Shown: positions 7,673 to 21,085, counted from the stretch's first letter. The stretch: DNA of 64,000 nucleotides from an uncultured Dehalococcoidia bacterium (GCA_958296385.1 OY282494.1:1409416-1473415); one strand, 5' to 3'. Numbers and translations: made by a program. The notes: generated from the sequence alone by a model not told the origin.

Positions 7673-8467
7673 TCATTGCGGGGAGTGATTAGGGGTTCGC
7701 AGGGTAATATCTCCGGCGGTTAAGGTCAACAGGGCGCCGTCGTCGGTGCGGAGGAGGAGGTTGCCGGAGTCGTCGACGTCCTCGGCGATGCCGACGGTGG
7801 TTTGGCCGTGGTGGGTTACGGTTACGCGCTGGCCGAGGGTGTTCAGCCAGCGGCGCCATTCGGGGATGGGCGATTTGCCGCGGGCGACGTCAAGGTAGAT
7901 GGCGTCCATGTCTTGCAGGATGCGGCGGAGCAGTTCGGCGCGGTCAACGGGGTTGGCGGCGAAGTGGTTGAGGCTGGCGGCGGTGGCGGCGATTTCGGGG
8001 TCGGCGGCAACGTCCAGGGCTACGTTGACGCCGATGCCGACGACGGCGTAGTCAACACGGGGGCCGGTCAGGGCGCTTTCGGCAAGGATGCCGGCTACTT
8101 TGAGGCCGTCAATGGTGACGTCGTTGGGCCACTTGACGGCGGGGGTGATGCCGGCTGCCCGTCGGATAGCGCGGGCTACGGCTACGCCGGCCAGTGGGCT
8201 AAGCAGGGGCAGGGCGCTGACGTCGGGGCGGAAAAGCACGGAGAAGTAGAGGTTGCCCGGTTCCGACCGCCAGCGGCGGCCCACCCGTCCCCGGCTGGCG
8301 GTTTGCGTTTCGGCAACGATTACCATGCCCTCGTCGGCGCCAGCGCGGGCCAGCTCCGCCGCATCGTCCATTGTGGAGGCGGTGGACTGGCAGTAGCGGA
8401 CGCGGCGGCCGATGATGCGGGTGTACAGGCCGCTGCGGAGCATTTGGGCAACGATGCTGCGGGGCAT
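7673..8467 (-). CDS. birA: Biotin--[acetyl-CoA-carboxylase] ligase
   Basis: Activates biotin with ATP and transfers it to the lysine of biotin carboxyl carrier protein. Family motifs are present: STASTMDDA for biotin contact, the nucleotide loop ASRGRVGRRW, KWPNDVTIDGLKVAGIL, and GIGVNVAL. A C-terminal SH3-like domain follows (about 215-260, QRVTVTHHGQTTVGIAEDVD). The protein has 264 residues and starts directly with the catalytic domain. It therefore lacks the N-terminal helix-turn-helix of repressor-type BirA and is not expected to regulate transcription. ATG 8467 is 21 bases from the glyS stop, consistent with co-transcription. Confidence 0.93.
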   Translation of the reverse strand: MPRSIVAQMLRSGLYTRIIGRRVRYCQSTASTMDDAAELARAGADEGMVIVAETQTASRGRVGRRWRSEPGNLYFSVLFRPDVSALPLLSPLAGVAVARAIRRAAGITPAVKWPNDVTIDGLKVAGILAESALTGPRVDYAVVGIGVNVALDVAADPEIAATAASLNHFAANPVDRAELLRRILQDMDAIYLDVARGKSPIPEWRRWLNTLGQRVTVTHHGQTTVGIAEDVDDSGNLLLRTDDGALLTLTAGDITLRTPNHSPQ

Positions 8468-8488
8468 CAGGATGGCCCGGCGGCTGGA

Positions 8489-9808
8489 TTACCAGCCGTG
8501 GTCGTAGCGGTCTTGCAGGATGTTGAGGAGGTTGGAGATGGGGACGCGCTGTTGGGACATGGTGTCGCGGTCGCGGATGGTAACGGCGTGGTCGTCGAGG
8601 GTGTCAAAGTCAACGGTTACGCAGTAGGGGGTGCCGATTTCGTCCTGGCGGCGGTAGCGGCGGCCGATGCTCTGGGCGTCGTCAAACTGGCTGTTGAAAC
8701 GGCGGCGCACGAGGTCATAGACGGAGCGGGCGGTGGGCACGAGGCGTTCGTTGCGGCTGAGGGGCAGGACGGCGACGGCTACCGGGGCCAGGGCGCGGTG
8801 CAGGTGCAGCACGGCGCGGACGTCCTTGCCGTCGGGCTCCTCATCGTAGCTGTCCAGCCAGAACGCGAGGGTTGCGCGGTCAACGCCGCCGGAGGGTTCA
8901 ATGACGTAGGGGACGTAGCGTTCGCGGGTTTCGTCGTCAAAGTAGGACAAGTCTTGCCCGCTGAACTGGGTATGGCGGGTCAGGTCAAAATCGGCGCGGT
9001 TGGCGATGCCTTCCAGCTCGCCCCAACCCCAGGGGAAACGGTACTCAATGTCGTAAGTGGCTTTGGCGTAGTGGGCCAGCTCATCGCCGGCGTGTTCGCG
9101 GAGGCGCAGGTTCTCGGCGCGGATGCCGTAGCGGACGTACCAGTCAAACCGGGCCTGCACCCAGCGCTGGAGCCATTCGTCGTCGGTGCCGGGCTTGACG
9201 AAAAACTCGACTTCCATCTGCTCGAACTCGCGGGTGCGAAAGGTGAAGTTGCCGGGGGTGATTTCGTTGCGGAAAGCCTTGCCAATCTGACCGATGCCGA
9301 AGGGCAGCTTTTTGCGGGTGGACGTCTGCACGTTCTCAAAGTTGACGAATATGCCTTGCGCGGTCTCCGGGCGCAGGAATACTTCACTGCCGGTGTCCTC
9401 GACGGGGCCCATAAAGGTGCGGAACATCAGGTTGAAACGGCGGGGTTCGGTGAAAGCGCCGCCGCACTCGGGGCATTGGTCAACCTCAATCTGGTCGGAG
9501 CGAAAGCGGCGGTGGCAGCTGCGGCACTCAACGAGGGGGTCGGAGAAGTTCTCAACGTGGCCGCTGGCCTCCCAGACGCGGGGGTGCATCAGGATGGCGG
9601 CGTCCAGGCCAACGACGTCATCGCGCTCGGAGACTACGGCACGCCACCAGGCTTCCTTGACGTTGCGCTTGAGTTCAACGCCGAGGGGGCCGTAGTCCCA
9701 GGTGGAGCCGAGGCCGCCGTACACTTCGCTGGATTGAAAGACAAAGCCCCGCCGCTTGGACAGGGACAGGATTTTATCCATATCAGCGTAAGGGAGAGTG
9801 CGCGCCAT
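8489..9808 (-). CDS. glyS: Glycyl-tRNA synthetase, dimeric (alpha2) type
   Basis: Charges tRNA-Gly with glycine. The 439 residues match the bacterial/eukaryote-like single-chain enzyme. The N-terminal [18 protein letters not shown] precedes motif 1. A zinc-binding [16 protein letters not shown] insertion is followed by motif 2 ([19 protein letters not shown]) and motif 3 ([13 protein letters not shown]). The C-terminal anticodon-binding domain ends [13 protein letters not shown] 9808 is supported by the upstream purine run. It lies downstream of the cobalt chelatase genes on the same strand, separated by 71 bases. Confidence 0.97.
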   Translation of the reverse strand: MARTLPYADMDKILSLSKRRGFVFQSSEVYGGLGSTWDYGPLGVELKRNVKEAWWRAVVSERDDVVGLDAAILMHPRVWEASGHVENFSDPLVECRSCHRRFRSDQIEVDQCPECGGAFTEPRRFNLMFRTFMGPVEDTGSEVFLRPETAQGIFVNFENVQTSTRKKLPFGIGQIGKAFRNEITPGNFTFRTREFEQMEVEFFVKPGTDDEWLQRWVQARFDWYVRYGIRAENLRLREHAGDELAHYAKATYDIEYRFPWGWGELEGIANRADFDLTRHTQFSGQDLSYFDDETRERYVPYVIEPSGGVDRATLAFWLDSYDEEPDGKDVRAVLHLHRALAPVAVAVLPLSRNERLVPTARSVYDLVRRRFNSQFDDAQSIGRRYRRQDEIGTPYCVTVDFDTLDDHAVTIRDRDTMSQQRVPISNLLNILQDRYDHGW

Positions 9809-9879
9809 CGTAAAGCCTCGCTGCGCGGTGGAATGGCCGGCGTTGGCGCCGGCGCCCGCATCACATCGTATCGTAGGAA

Positions 9880-12006
9880 TTATGTTACCACAGGGGGGCG
9901 GGCCGGGCTTGACGTGCCGTTGTTATCGGACGGGAGCTGCTGGGACGGGAGCTGCTGGCGGATTGCGCTGGCCAGGGTTTCGGCGGCGAGGTCGTCCAGC
10001 TTGATGTATTGGGCGGACATTGCCTGGGCGATGGGTTCGGCGAGGCCGAGTTGGATGAAATCCTGCTCGGTGTCCACTACTACGGCGGGGATGCGGGCGT
10101 CGGCTACCATCCGGGCCAGGCTGCATACTTCGTCGGATGCCGCCGGGCCGCGTGCGGCGGGGGCGCCGGATAAGGCTACGTTGGCCCGGCCATCGGACAG
10201 GATGACCAGCAGGGGGAGGACGTCGCGGTCTTTGAGGCGTTCGCGTTCGAGGGTTTCCAGGGCGAGATAGAGGCCGCTGGCGAGGGGGGTGCGGCCGCCG
10301 GTGGGCAGGTCCTGCAAGAACCACTGGGCCATTTCCACGCTGCCGGTGGGGGGCAGCAGCAGTTGGGCGGTGGTGCCGCGAAACGCAATCAGGCCCACGC
10401 GGTCGCGGCGCTGGTAGGCGTCCAGCAGCAGGGACATTACGGCGCCCTTGACGGCAACCATGCGGCGCTGGGCGCCCATGGAGCCGCTGGCGTCCACGAC
10501 GAACAGGATGAGGCTGCCGGTGTGGGTTTCGCGAACTTTCTCGCGGACGTCCCAGGGTTCGATGAGCAGGGCGGCGGCGTCCGGGCCGGCGGCGGCGCGG
10601 CGGGACTGCTGGTGAGGAGCGGCGGCGCGCAGGGTGGCATCCAGGGCCAGGTCGGTTACCGGGCCTTGCGGTTCGCGGGCGGCGATATAGCGGCCGGAGG
10701 AATCGCTGCTGACGGTGGTGGCCCGGCGGCCGGAGGCCCGGCGGGCCCGGCGGTCGGGGGGCTGGACTTGCAGGTTGCGGACGGCGTAAGGGTCGCCAAT
10801 CTCGTACCACTCATCGGAGACGTCGGCGCTATCAGATGACGGGGGTTCGGGGCCGTCGTTTTCGGCGTCCGGTTCGGGCGGTTCGGGGGTACTGTCAGGC
10901 TCCGCGTCGCCGGTGTCATCGCCGCCGGAATCGTCGTGGGATGATGATTCGCGGTCGTGGGACTGGTTTTGGAACTCGTCCAGCATATTGTCCAGCTGTT
11001 CGGTTACCAGATGGGGCTGCTGGAAGGGCTGGCGGCGCTGGCGGTGGAGCAGGGCCAGCAGGGCAGCCTCGCGGACGTCGGCGACGTTGACGACGGTGCG
11101 GCCCTCGTAGGCGGCGATGGTGCTGGCGGTTTTGTACATCACGATGTCGCCGCGCAGGCCGTCAACCTGGTATTCGGCGCAGATGTCGGTAATCAGCTCG
11201 AGGACGTCATCGGGGACAATGACGTTGGGGAGGAGCTGCTGGCTGCGGATGATGCGGTTGCGTTCCGACTGTTCGGGGTCGTCCCAACCGTCCATAAAGG
11301 CAAAGGGGTCATCCTCGTAGGCGATGCGGCGGCGGACGACTTCGCGGCGTTCGGCCGGCTCAAACACGCCGTCAACTTCAACGGCCAGTCCGAAACGGTC
11401 CAGCAGCTGGGGGCGCAAGTCGCCCTCCTCCGGGTTCATGGTGCCGACGAGCATGAACTCGGCCTCGTGGCTGACGGATACGCCCTCGCGCTCAACGTAG
11501 TTGCGGCCCAAAGCGGCGGCGTCCAGCAGCACGTCAACCAGATGGTCGTTGAGCAGGTTCACTTCGTCAATGTAGAGGATGCCGCGATGAGCGACGGCAA
11601 TCAGGCCGGGCTCAAAGTTTTTCGCGCCGGTTTTGATGGCCTGCTCAATGTCCAGCGAGCCAACCAGTCTGTCCTCAGTAGCGCCGACGGGCAAATCAAC
11701 GATACGTACCTGGCGGGTGGCCGGGGCGGTGCCGGCGGCCGGGGCTTGCTGGCAGCGGTCGCAGACGGGCTGGGGGACGTGGGGGCGGCAGCTGTACTGG
11801 CAGCCGGGGACGACGGGAACTTGCGGCAGCAGGGCGGCCAGCGAGCGCACGGCGGTGCTTTTGGCGGTGCCTTTTTTGCCGCGAATCAGCACGCCGCCGA
11901 TGCGGGGGTTGATGGCGTTAAAGAGCAGCGCCCGCTTCATCGACTCTTGCCCGACGATGGCGGTAAAGGGAAAGCGCGGCTCGCGGCCCGGTGCGGTCTG
12001 GGTCAA
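9880..12006 (-). CDS. ChlI-ChlD fused chelatase motor subunit, probably for cobaltochelatase
   Basis: A 708-residue fusion of the AAA+ and von Willebrand A parts of metal-chelatase motors. The AAA+ domain (about 10-330) has Walker [11 protein letters not shown], Walker [12 protein letters not shown] and a Cys-rich segment [17 protein letters not shown]. An acidic/proline-rich linker (about 345-430) is followed by the VWA domain (from about 500) with the MIDAS motif DASGSMG. It powers ATP-dependent metal insertion by a CobN/ChlH-type subunit. CobN in the same operon and the absence of bacteriochlorophyll genes argue for cobalt rather than magnesium. The start is TTG 12006. The C-terminus contains a duplicated QQLPS encoded by a 15-bp repeat. 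Confidence 0.88.
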   Translation of the reverse strand: MTQTAPGREPRFPFTAIVGQESMKRALLFNAINPRIGGVLIRGKKGTAKSTAVRSLAALLPQVPVVPGCQYSCRPHVPQPVCDRCQQAPAAGTAPATRQVRIVDLPVGATEDRLVGSLDIEQAIKTGAKNFEPGLIAVAHRGILYIDEVNLLNDHLVDVLLDAAALGRNYVEREGVSVSHEAEFMLVGTMNPEEGDLRPQLLDRFGLAVEVDGVFEPAERREVVRRRIAYEDDPFAFMDGWDDPEQSERNRIIRSQQLLPNVIVPDDVLELITDICAEYQVDGLRGDIVMYKTASTIAAYEGRTVVNVADVREAALLALLHRQRRQPFQQPHLVTEQLDNMLDEFQNQSHDRESSSHDDSGGDDTGDAEPDSTPEPPEPDAENDGPEPPSSDSADVSDEWYEIGDPYAVRNLQVQPPDRRARRASGRRATTVSSDSSGRYIAAREPQGPVTDLALDATLRAAAPHQQSRRAAAGPDAAALLIEPWDVREKVRETHTGSLILFVVDASGSMGAQRRMVAVKGAVMSLLLDAYQRRDRVGLIAFRGTTAQLLLPPTGSVEMAQWFLQDLPTGGRTPLASGLYLALETLERERLKDRDVLPLLVILSDGRANVALSGAPAARGPAASDEVCSLARMVADARIPAVVVDTEQDFIQLGLAEPIAQAMSAQYIKLDDLAAETLASAIRQQLPSQQLPSDNNGTSSPARPPVVT
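9928..9957. repeat. 15-bp x2 in-frame tandem duplication near a gene end
   Basis: The unit ggacgggagctgctg occurs twice without mismatch and encodes [10 protein letters not shown] about 15 codons before the stop of the chelatase motor gene. Confidence 0.95.
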
Positions 12007-12066
12007 GTGGACACTCTACTTAAAGGCGTGGGGTGAGGTGATTAGCAGCTGATGGATGGGTGAGTA

Positions 12067-12825
12067 TCAGCGGGCGGTGGTTGCGGAGGGGGGGTAGGCG
12101 TGGATGCCGCGCTCCCGGTAGCGCAGGAACCCGACGGTGGCAAAGGCGATGCCCATCCAGAGCAGGAAATGGCCGGCGGCAGTAATGCTGCGGAACATGA
12201 TGGTAAGTTCGGGGGGCAGCCAGTCGGGGGCCGGGTCGCGGACGCCGGGGATGGCGTAGGCCAGCAGCAGGGCAACGACGGCGTAGGCGATGCCGATGAC
12301 GGCGTAGCGGGGCCAGCGGGCGGCGCCGGCGGCGGTGCGGTTGACGATGCCGGCGGCGTACAGGACGGCGGCTACGGCTATCGTGGATACGACGATAAAG
12401 AGGAACTGGAACCCCTGGCGGGCCAGCAGCGTAGCCTCATCGCCGACGCCGGGGGGGTTCAGGGGGAACTTAATCTGGGTGTACATTGACACGCCCCAGA
12501 AACCGAGCAGGCCGGCGATGGCGGCCCAGGCCCAGGGGCTCCAGCCGGGGGTGGCGCGGCGGGCCAGGTGGTACAGTCCGGTAAAGACGGCGGCGTACAG
12601 GACGCCGACGACGGCTAATCCGACGCTCAATCCGATGCGCTGGCCGGCCAGGCCGGCGAGGAAATCGAGGGGCAGCGCGCCGTCATCGGCAGCGCCGGCG
12701 GCGGCCCGGCTTTCCAGATTGATGGCCCATTCGATGACGGGGACGTTGATGATGTTCATGTAGGCGGCGACGAGCAGGCCGACGATGACGCCCATAACCA
12801 GAGCGGTTGGGAGAACGCGGGCCAT
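12067..12825 (-). CDS. cbtA: CbtA, predicted cobalt transporter subunit
   Basis: A 252-residue polytopic membrane protein with about six hydrophobic helices, the first being TALVMGVIVGLLVAAYMNII. The CbtA-like segment FWGVSMYTQIKFPLNPPGVGD joins two helices. CbtA with CbtB is a predicted cobalt uptake system commonly controlled by cobalamin riboswitches. ATG 12825 has a strong GGGAGGT 6 bases upstream. It lies between cbtB and the chelatase motor, as expected for a unit coupling cobalt import to cobalt insertion. Transport itself is inferred from the family; no metal site is obvious in this subunit. Confidence 0.88.
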   Translation of the reverse strand: MARVLPTALVMGVIVGLLVAAYMNIINVPVIEWAINLESRAAAGAADDGALPLDFLAGLAGQRIGLSVGLAVVGVLYAAVFTGLYHLARRATPGWSPWAWAAIAGLLGFWGVSMYTQIKFPLNPPGVGDEATLLARQGFQFLFIVVSTIAVAAVLYAAGIVNRTAAGAARWPRYAVIGIAYAVVALLLAYAIPGVRDPAPDWLPPELTIMFRSITAAGHFLLWMGIAFATVGFLRYRERGIHAYPPSATTAR

Positions 12826-12937
12826 CAGATACCTCCCAACGCTCCGGTGCGGGGAGCGTCAACGCGGCGAAACCAAGCCCTGGGGATTGATTGACTGCCC
12901 GACGCCCGGCGCAGCGCGCCGGGCGGGGGACGTTTGC

Positions 12938-13138
12938 CTAGTGGCACATAAAGGCGACGTGGCGGGCGTGGTGGAAGAACTCGTGGACGGTGCCGAGGAC
13001 GCCGGGGGCGCCGACGGACGCAGCGTGCACGCCGCCGTCAACGTAGCCGACGACGTAGAGGGCCAGTGCGCCCATCACGAGCCACGGCGCCCAGGCAGCG
13101 GTATCGGTAGCGGACAGGAAACGGTTGATGTAGGACAT
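12938..13138 (-). CDS. cbtB: CbtB, predicted small cobalt transporter subunit
   Basis: A 66-residue protein with one transmembrane helix (WLVMGALALYVVGYVDGG). It has the characteristic His-rich C-terminus HEFFHHARHVAFMCH, thought to bind cobalt and hand it to CbtA. Size and architecture are typical of CbtB. ATG 13138 has AGGAG about 8 bases upstream. cbtA follows after 112 bases. The position after cobN in a riboswitch-controlled string supports cobalt rather than another divalent metal. Confidence 0.9.
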   Translation of the reverse strand: MSYINRFLSATDTAAWAPWLVMGALALYVVGYVDGGVHAASVGAPGVLGTVHEFFHHARHVAFMCH

Positions 13139-13277
13139 GGTGTTGCTCCTTTTGCCCCAGCGGGCGGTGTGCGGCGCAGCGGGACGGCTGCTTATTTTAC
13201 GACTATGTTGGGGGTATCACAACCGGCGGCAAGCGGCGGCGGCGTTTGGTTTCGCGGGGGTTTGACGCATTAGCTAA

Positions 13278-13697
13278 TCAGCGCTGGACGAACAGCAGGT
13301 TATCCTCCTGGCCGACCCAGCGGTCGCGGGCGTCCTCAAAGGCGCGCAGTTTGTCGGGCTGCATCTCGGTGCGGTTTTCGTCGTCGTCCAGCAGGGGGTT
13401 GGGGAAGTAGCAGCGGACTAGCGTTTCATCCCAGTTGCGGGAGAAACGGACGTAGTAGGATTTCAAGTCGCCGTGGCTGACGGCTTCGACGAACTGGATG
13501 CCGTCGATTTGCTCCAATTGGAGGTGGAAGTGCCAGTTGTCGGCTTCGATGGTGGCCCAGCCGTTATGGACTTCGGGCGGTTTGATGCCGGCGGCGTGGT
13601 TCTCGCTGACTACGGAGCCGCCGCCGACGACCCACATCATGGCGGGGTTGCTGGCTAATTCCTGCAACAGGGGCAGTGTGTTTTGCATCGCGGGCAT
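13278..13697 (-). CDS. Unknown protein in cobalamin operon
   Basis: A 139-residue soluble protein not recognised with confidence. It is rich in His, Trp and Tyr in the middle (NGWATIEADNWHFHLQLEQ, YYVRFSRNWDETLVRCYFPNP). That pattern of a His pair on a beta strand followed by a second strand with Arg recalls ChuX/HutX-type heme- or tetrapyrrole-binding folds, a weak guess only. ATG 13697 is preferred to GTG 13706 because AGGGTGA lies just before it. It starts 10 bases after the cobN stop. Tight placement between cobN and cbtB suggests an accessory role in cobalt or corrin handling. Confidence 0.6.
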   Translation of the reverse strand: MPAMQNTLPLLQELASNPAMMWVVGGGSVVSENHAAGIKPPEVHNGWATIEADNWHFHLQLEQIDGIQFVEAVSHGDLKSYYVRFSRNWDETLVRCYFPNPLLDDDENRTEMQPDKLRAFEDARDRWVGQEDNLLFVQR

Positions 13698-13707
13698 TTT
13701 ATTCACC

Positions 13708-17643
<3,936 letters not shown>

Positions 17644-17662
17644 TGGTTTGCCAGTCGTCAAA

Positions 17663-17686
17663 TTACGCGTCGTCTTACGCGTCGTC
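17663..17686. repeat. 12-bp x2 tandem duplication spanning the cbiE stop codon
   Basis: The unit ttacgcgtcgtc occurs twice without mismatch. On the minus strand it reads GAC GAC GCG TAA: the last three codons and stop of cbiE, copied immediately downstream. Confidence 0.95.
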
Positions 17687-18349
17687 AGGTTCGGGGGGTT
17701 TGGGGAACACCATTATGGACAAGTCGCTGAACTCGTCGGGGAGGGCGGCGCATTGGGCCAGGGTGCCGTCCCAGCGCTGTTCGTCGGGGAGGGTGAGGCG
17801 CTGGAATACGGTAACGGGCTGGCCGGGGGCGGCGCCGTCGGCGATGGCGTTGGCGGCGATGGCCGGGGGCATAAAGTCGTAAGGCCGGGGCAGCAGGATG
17901 ACGTTGCGGCGGCCCTGATTGAGCAGCTCCACCAGCTCGCCAAGCTCGGAGCCTCGATCCCAACGCTGGTGCAGGGTGATGAAAACCGATTCCTCGAGGG
18001 ATATGCCGGCGCGGGAGCAGGCAATCTGGATGCTGCTGACGCCGGATATAAGCTCTACGGTATCGGCGCGGCGGCGCACCCGGTTCAGCAGCTCTTTGGC
18101 CGATACGTTAAGGTCGCCCCAAACGCAAACGACGCAGGACTTGCCCTGTTGGGCCTGCTCCTGGGCAAAGTCAAGGACGGCCTCCTGGTCGCGGTAGGCC
18201 ATGGGGCGGATGTCGGCGGCGCCGGTTTTGCCGGCCACTACGTCAAGGACGGTTTGGAAACCGACGACGACGTCGGCCTGCTCCAGGGCCTGGCGTCCCT
18301 TGATGGTAAGCAAGTCGGGGTCGCCGGGGCCAACGGCGACTACGGTCAT
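17675..18349 (-). CDS. cbiE: Cobalt-precorrin-7 (C5)-methyltransferase
   Basis: A SAM-dependent tetrapyrrole methylase of the CbiE/CobL N-terminal type, methylating C5 of the corrin ring. The start MTVVAVGPGDPDLLTIKG is the family glycine-rich entry. CVVCVWGDLNVSAKELL, VELISGVSSIQIACSR and LLPRPYDFMPP follow at expected places. From ATG 18349 it has 224 residues. Two upstream in-frame ATGs (18391, 18376) arise from a 15-bp duplication encoding MTIPDMTSPD, and none of the three has a clear ribosome-binding site. It is the first gene after the cobalamin riboswitch and terminator, so its transcription should fall when adenosylcobalamin is high. Confidence 0.88.
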   Translation of the reverse strand: MTVVAVGPGDPDLLTIKGRQALEQADVVVGFQTVLDVVAGKTGAADIRPMAYRDQEAVLDFAQEQAQQGKSCVVCVWGDLNVSAKELLNRVRRRADTVELISGVSSIQIACSRAGISLEESVFITLHQRWDRGSELGELVELLNQGRRNVILLPRPYDFMPPAIAANAIADGAAPGQPVTVFQRLTLPDEQRWDGTLAQCAALPDEFSDLSIMVFPKPPEPDDA

Positions 18350-18361
18350 TCGGATTGCGGT

Positions 18362-18391
18362 ATCGGGGCTGGTCATATCGGGAATGGTCAT
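18362..18391. repeat. 15-bp x2 imperfect tandem duplication at the cbiE start
   Basis: On the minus strand ATGACCATTCCCGAT is followed by ATGACCAGCCCCGAT, duplicating a start-codon context in frame with cbiE and leaving three candidate ATG starts. Confidence 0.85.
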
Positions 18392-18402
18392 GTCGGAAAT
18401 GC

Positions 18403-18433
18403 AAAAACCCTGGGGCAAATTGCTTACCAGGGT
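18403..18433 (-). terminator. Intrinsic terminator of the cobalamin riboswitch expression platform
   Basis: On the minus strand a 7-bp stem ACCCTGG/CCAGGGT (18433-18427 with 18413-18407) encloses a loop with a further GCAA/TTGC pairing, followed by a T5 run (18407-18403). It lies about 100 bases after the aptamer and just before cbiE, as expected for premature termination when the aptamer is ligand-bound. Confidence 0.8.
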
Positions 18434-18534
18434 CGGGCCGCCGTCGTGTTGGCGGCGCTGGCGTCCGAATCCGATGGGGATGCAAGCGGACGCCGGGAAC
18501 GACCCTGTTGGGCGCAGAGTGGGGTTCCAAGCAA

Positions 18535-18667
18535 CACCGGGTAGGTTTCCTGACTTGCGGGGGCGGCCAGCAGAGCTGCCGGCAAGTTCCCCGTTCACAG
18601 TGGCGCAACCGCGGCGGAATTACACCGCCTTCCCCATTAAGCCTGACAGGGATTGAGGCGCCCGGTG
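18535..18667 (-). promoter_or_regulatory. Cobalamin riboswitch aptamer
   Basis: Minus-strand sequence has the conserved blocks of the AdoCbl riboswitch. These are TTAATGGGGAAGGCGGTG, then the B12-box-like GCGCCACTGTGAACGGGG, then CCCCGCAAGTCAGGAAACC. A closing P1 helix CACCGGG/CCCGGTG pairs 18667-18661 with 18541-18535. It precedes cbiE and, through it, the cobN-cbtB-cbtA-chelatase string. Confidence 0.9.
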
Positions 18668-18860
18668 CCTGGGATTTGGCTGTTAAGGTTTTGCGGCAGA
18701 TGCCGCTGGCACAATGTAACCCGGCGGCGGTACGGTGTCAACCGGGGCCGGTCACTTGGGGCCAATCATTGTGGGGAATCCAGTCGCTGCGGGGGAAATC
18801 GGGGGCTTGTGGTAAAGTGGAGGTATGGTCAATCGGATTGGTTGATTGGAGGTATTTGAG

Positions 18861-20696
18861 ATGTTGATAAAAGTTGTTGGCGCGATAGTTGCCGCCGTTG
18901 TGGTTGCCGCCGTGGTGGTGGGCGTGGGGATGTGGCGGGGGCTGATTCCGGCGCCGGGGCCGCTGGCGTTTTTGATGATGGCCGGGGAGGAACCGGAATA
19001 CTCGGCGCGGTTTTACCCGGAGGATACGCTGGCCTACTCGTGGTTCACGCTGATGCCCGGCGGCGGGCAGCTCAGCGAGATGCGGGCGATTTGGAATCGG
19101 TTCAACGAGTACCCGGCCTTTGAGGACTTGATTGCCGAGGTGAAAGATGACTTTGACGCGGAAACGGGCATCGACTTTGACGCGGACGTGATGCCCTGGA
19201 TTGGCCCGGAGATTGCCGGCGGCCTGATTTCAATTGACTTTACGGAAAGCGAGGCCGCGCCGGACGAGGGTATGGAACCCTGGGAGGAGGTGCGGGCCGC
19301 CTTTACCATTGGCGTGCGCGACCGGGAGGCCGCCGCCGCGTTTATGGATAAATGGATAATCTACCTGCAAGATTCGGAGGGGACGACTTTTACGGCCGGC
19401 GCCGACCGGGGATTCAGCACCTGGGTTGACGAGGCCGACCGGCAGGCTTACGGGCTGTCGGATGAGTGGCTGGTGTTCGCGACCAGCGCAAGCACGCTGC
19501 AAGACATGATTGGCCGCATCGCCAGTGCCAGCGACGGAGCCGGCGCCGGCTCGCTGGCGGCCAATCCGAACTTTACGGCGGCGCGGGCGGCTTTGCCGGA
19601 ACGCCGGTTCAGCTCCGGCTACGTTGACCTCCAGCGGGCGAGTGAATCGCTGGAGGGGGATTTCTTTCCGGGCGGCGGCTTTGGAACTTTCGGGATGGCG
19701 GCTTTTGCCGACCAGAACGCCGAATGGGGCGCGGTCGCGGGGACGTGGGTGGAGCGGGGCGTGACTATGGAGATGGTGACGCCGGCGATTGCAGCGGCGG
19801 GCGGCGCCGGGCTGGATGGGCGCGTTTTGAGCGACCCGTCGCGTCTGCTGCCCGATGACACGCTGGGGTTTGCGGCGGCGGCTTACGACCCGGACGTTGA
19901 CAACTGGCGCACGGCGCTGCGGGAGTACCGGCTGGCCGACGTGCTGCCCTATCCGGGAATTGTGGAGCAAATCAACGCCGGGCTGGCCGGAATGACGCCG
20001 GGCGAGGCGGAGCTGGCCGACGACGCTACGCTGGCCGACGTGCTGGACTTGGGCTTTGAGCTGGCCAAAGACTTTACCGGCATTGACCTGGAGGGCGGTT
20101 TCTTTGACCATCTGGCCGGCGAACTGCTGCTGGCCGTCCGGGAGTTTAACTTTGACGCGGTGGAGGATGACCCGGCCAACAATCCGGTTCAGGCGATGCT
20201 GCTGCTGTCGTACCGGGAGGATGGCGCGGCCGGCTTGCAGGATACGATGAATGACATTACCGAGCTGGTGGACGGGTATCTGGCGCCGTTCGTGGAGAGC
20301 GGCACGGCCGACGTGGGCGGCGCGTCTGATGCGACGGTGTTCCGGGTGGACGGCGCGGGCTATTCGCCGGGGTACGTGCTGCACGACGGCTATCTGACCA
20401 TGGGCAGCACGACGGGCGCGCTGGCGGCCATCGTGGAACGGCAGAACGGCGGCGGGGCGGCGCTGACGGCCGAGGCCGAATATCAGCGCGCGGTGGGCTA
20501 TCTGGCCGAGGAACGGCAGTTTCTGGGCTACGTGAACATCAACCGAATTATCGGGCAGCTGGACCCGGACGACCTGGATATGGACCGGGACGAGTACCGG
20601 ATACTGGCCGAGGGGCTGGGCGTAGCGGCAATGGACGCCCGCAGCGACGGGGCTTACGACCGGGCAACGGCGGTGCTGACGCTGTTTCCGGAGTAG
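18861..20696 (+). CDS. DUF3352-type membrane-anchored protein
   Basis: A 611-residue protein with an N-terminal membrane anchor (VVGAIVAAVVVAAVVVGVGMW, about residues 4-24) and a large extracytoplasmic part. The pattern of paired domains with PEDTLAYSWFTLMPGG, WIGPEIAGGLISID and a later FDHLAGELLLAV matches DUF3352 proteins, common in Chloroflexota and of unknown function. ATG 18861 is supported by GGAGGT 7 bases upstream. The domain seems duplicated: PEDTLAYSWF and PDDTLGFAAAAYDP open the two halves. It is divergent from the riboswitch-controlled operon. No catalytic residues are evident. Confidence 0.75.
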   Translation: MLIKVVGAIVAAVVVAAVVVGVGMWRGLIPAPGPLAFLMMAGEEPEYSARFYPEDTLAYSWFTLMPGGGQLSEMRAIWNRFNEYPAFEDLIAEVKDDFDAETGIDFDADVMPWIGPEIAGGLISIDFTESEAAPDEGMEPWEEVRAAFTIGVRDREAAAAFMDKWIIYLQDSEGTTFTAGADRGFSTWVDEADRQAYGLSDEWLVFATSASTLQDMIGRIASASDGAGAGSLAANPNFTAARAALPERRFSSGYVDLQRASESLEGDFFPGGGFGTFGMAAFADQNAEWGAVAGTWVERGVTMEMVTPAIAAAGGAGLDGRVLSDPSRLLPDDTLGFAAAAYDPDVDNWRTALREYRLADVLPYPGIVEQINAGLAGMTPGEAELADDATLADVLDLGFELAKDFTGIDLEGGFFDHLAGELLLAVREFNFDAVEDDPANNPVQAMLLLSYREDGAAGLQDTMNDITELVDGYLAPFVESGTADVGGASDATVFRVDGAGYSPGYVLHDGYLTMGSTTGALAAIVERQNGGGAALTAEAEYQRAVGYLAEERQFLGYVNINRIIGQLDPDDLDMDRDEYRILAEGLGVAAMDARSDGAYDRATAVLTLFPE

Positions 20697-20706
20697 CGGG
20701 CGGGCA

Positions 20707-20979
20707 TTATGCTCCGCCGCCGATGGCGGGCAGGAAGTGCATTTCGCTGTCCGGGCCGACGCGCTCGATTAGACCGAGCTGGCTGACTTCGCCATCAACG
20801 ATAACGGCCAGCCCGGGGGTTACGTCGTCGGTTTCGGCATCGTAGAGCAGGTCTTTGAGGCCGGGATGCAGGGTCTCGAGGGCGTTGATGACCTGGCGCA
20901 CGGTGGCGCCGTCGGCTTGCACGCGCTCCGGGGTTCCGACAATGCGCTGCATTTGCGGGGGTATCCAAACGTCAGCCAT
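20707..20979 (-). CDS. MoaD/ThiS-family ubiquitin-like protein with GGGA terminus
   Basis: A 90-residue beta-grasp protein of the MoaD/ThiS sulfur-carrier family. The Rub-like core is recognisable in ATVRQVINALETLHPGL and GLAVIVDGEV, and the C-terminus is HFLPAIGGGA. Active carriers end in Gly-Gly for adenylation and thiocarboxylation. Here an Ala follows the glycines, so either a protease trims it, as reported for some MoaD-like carriers, or the protein is not a sulfur donor. It lies 106 bases downstream of a molybdopterin-dependent oxidoreductase on the same strand, suggesting a role in molybdenum cofactor supply. Confidence 0.75.
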   Translation of the reverse strand: MADVWIPPQMQRIVGTPERVQADGATVRQVINALETLHPGLKDLLYDAETDDVTPGLAVIVDGEVSQLGLIERVGPDSEMHFLPAIGGGA

Positions 20980-21026
20980 TTTCAGCGTCTCGCCATTGTG
21001 TGGTGTCGGGGTAACTGGTAGGTGGT

Positions 21027-21065
21027 TTTGAGCGCCCCCCTGGTGTTGCAGGTTGGGCGCTCAAA
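21027..21065. terminator. 11-bp perfect inverted repeat downstream of the molybdoenzyme gene
   Basis: tttgagcgccc (21027-21037) pairs with gggcgctcaaa (21055-21065) across a 17-base loop. It lies between the molybdoenzyme stop and the MoaD-like start. There is no T-run on the minus side, so it may be an mRNA-stabilising or partial-termination hairpin. Confidence 0.5.
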
Positions 21066-21085
21066 GTTGCCGGTTGGAGTGGGGG

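Noticed and set aside
7802-10270. Very long plus-strand open frame opposite birA and glyS
   Set aside because: Low-complexity Gly/Ala/Val/Asp translation antisense to two clear housekeeping genes; a GC-rich shadow frame.
13139-13277. Second cobalamin riboswitch before cbtB
   Set aside because: No B12-box or other conserved aptamer block in this spacer.
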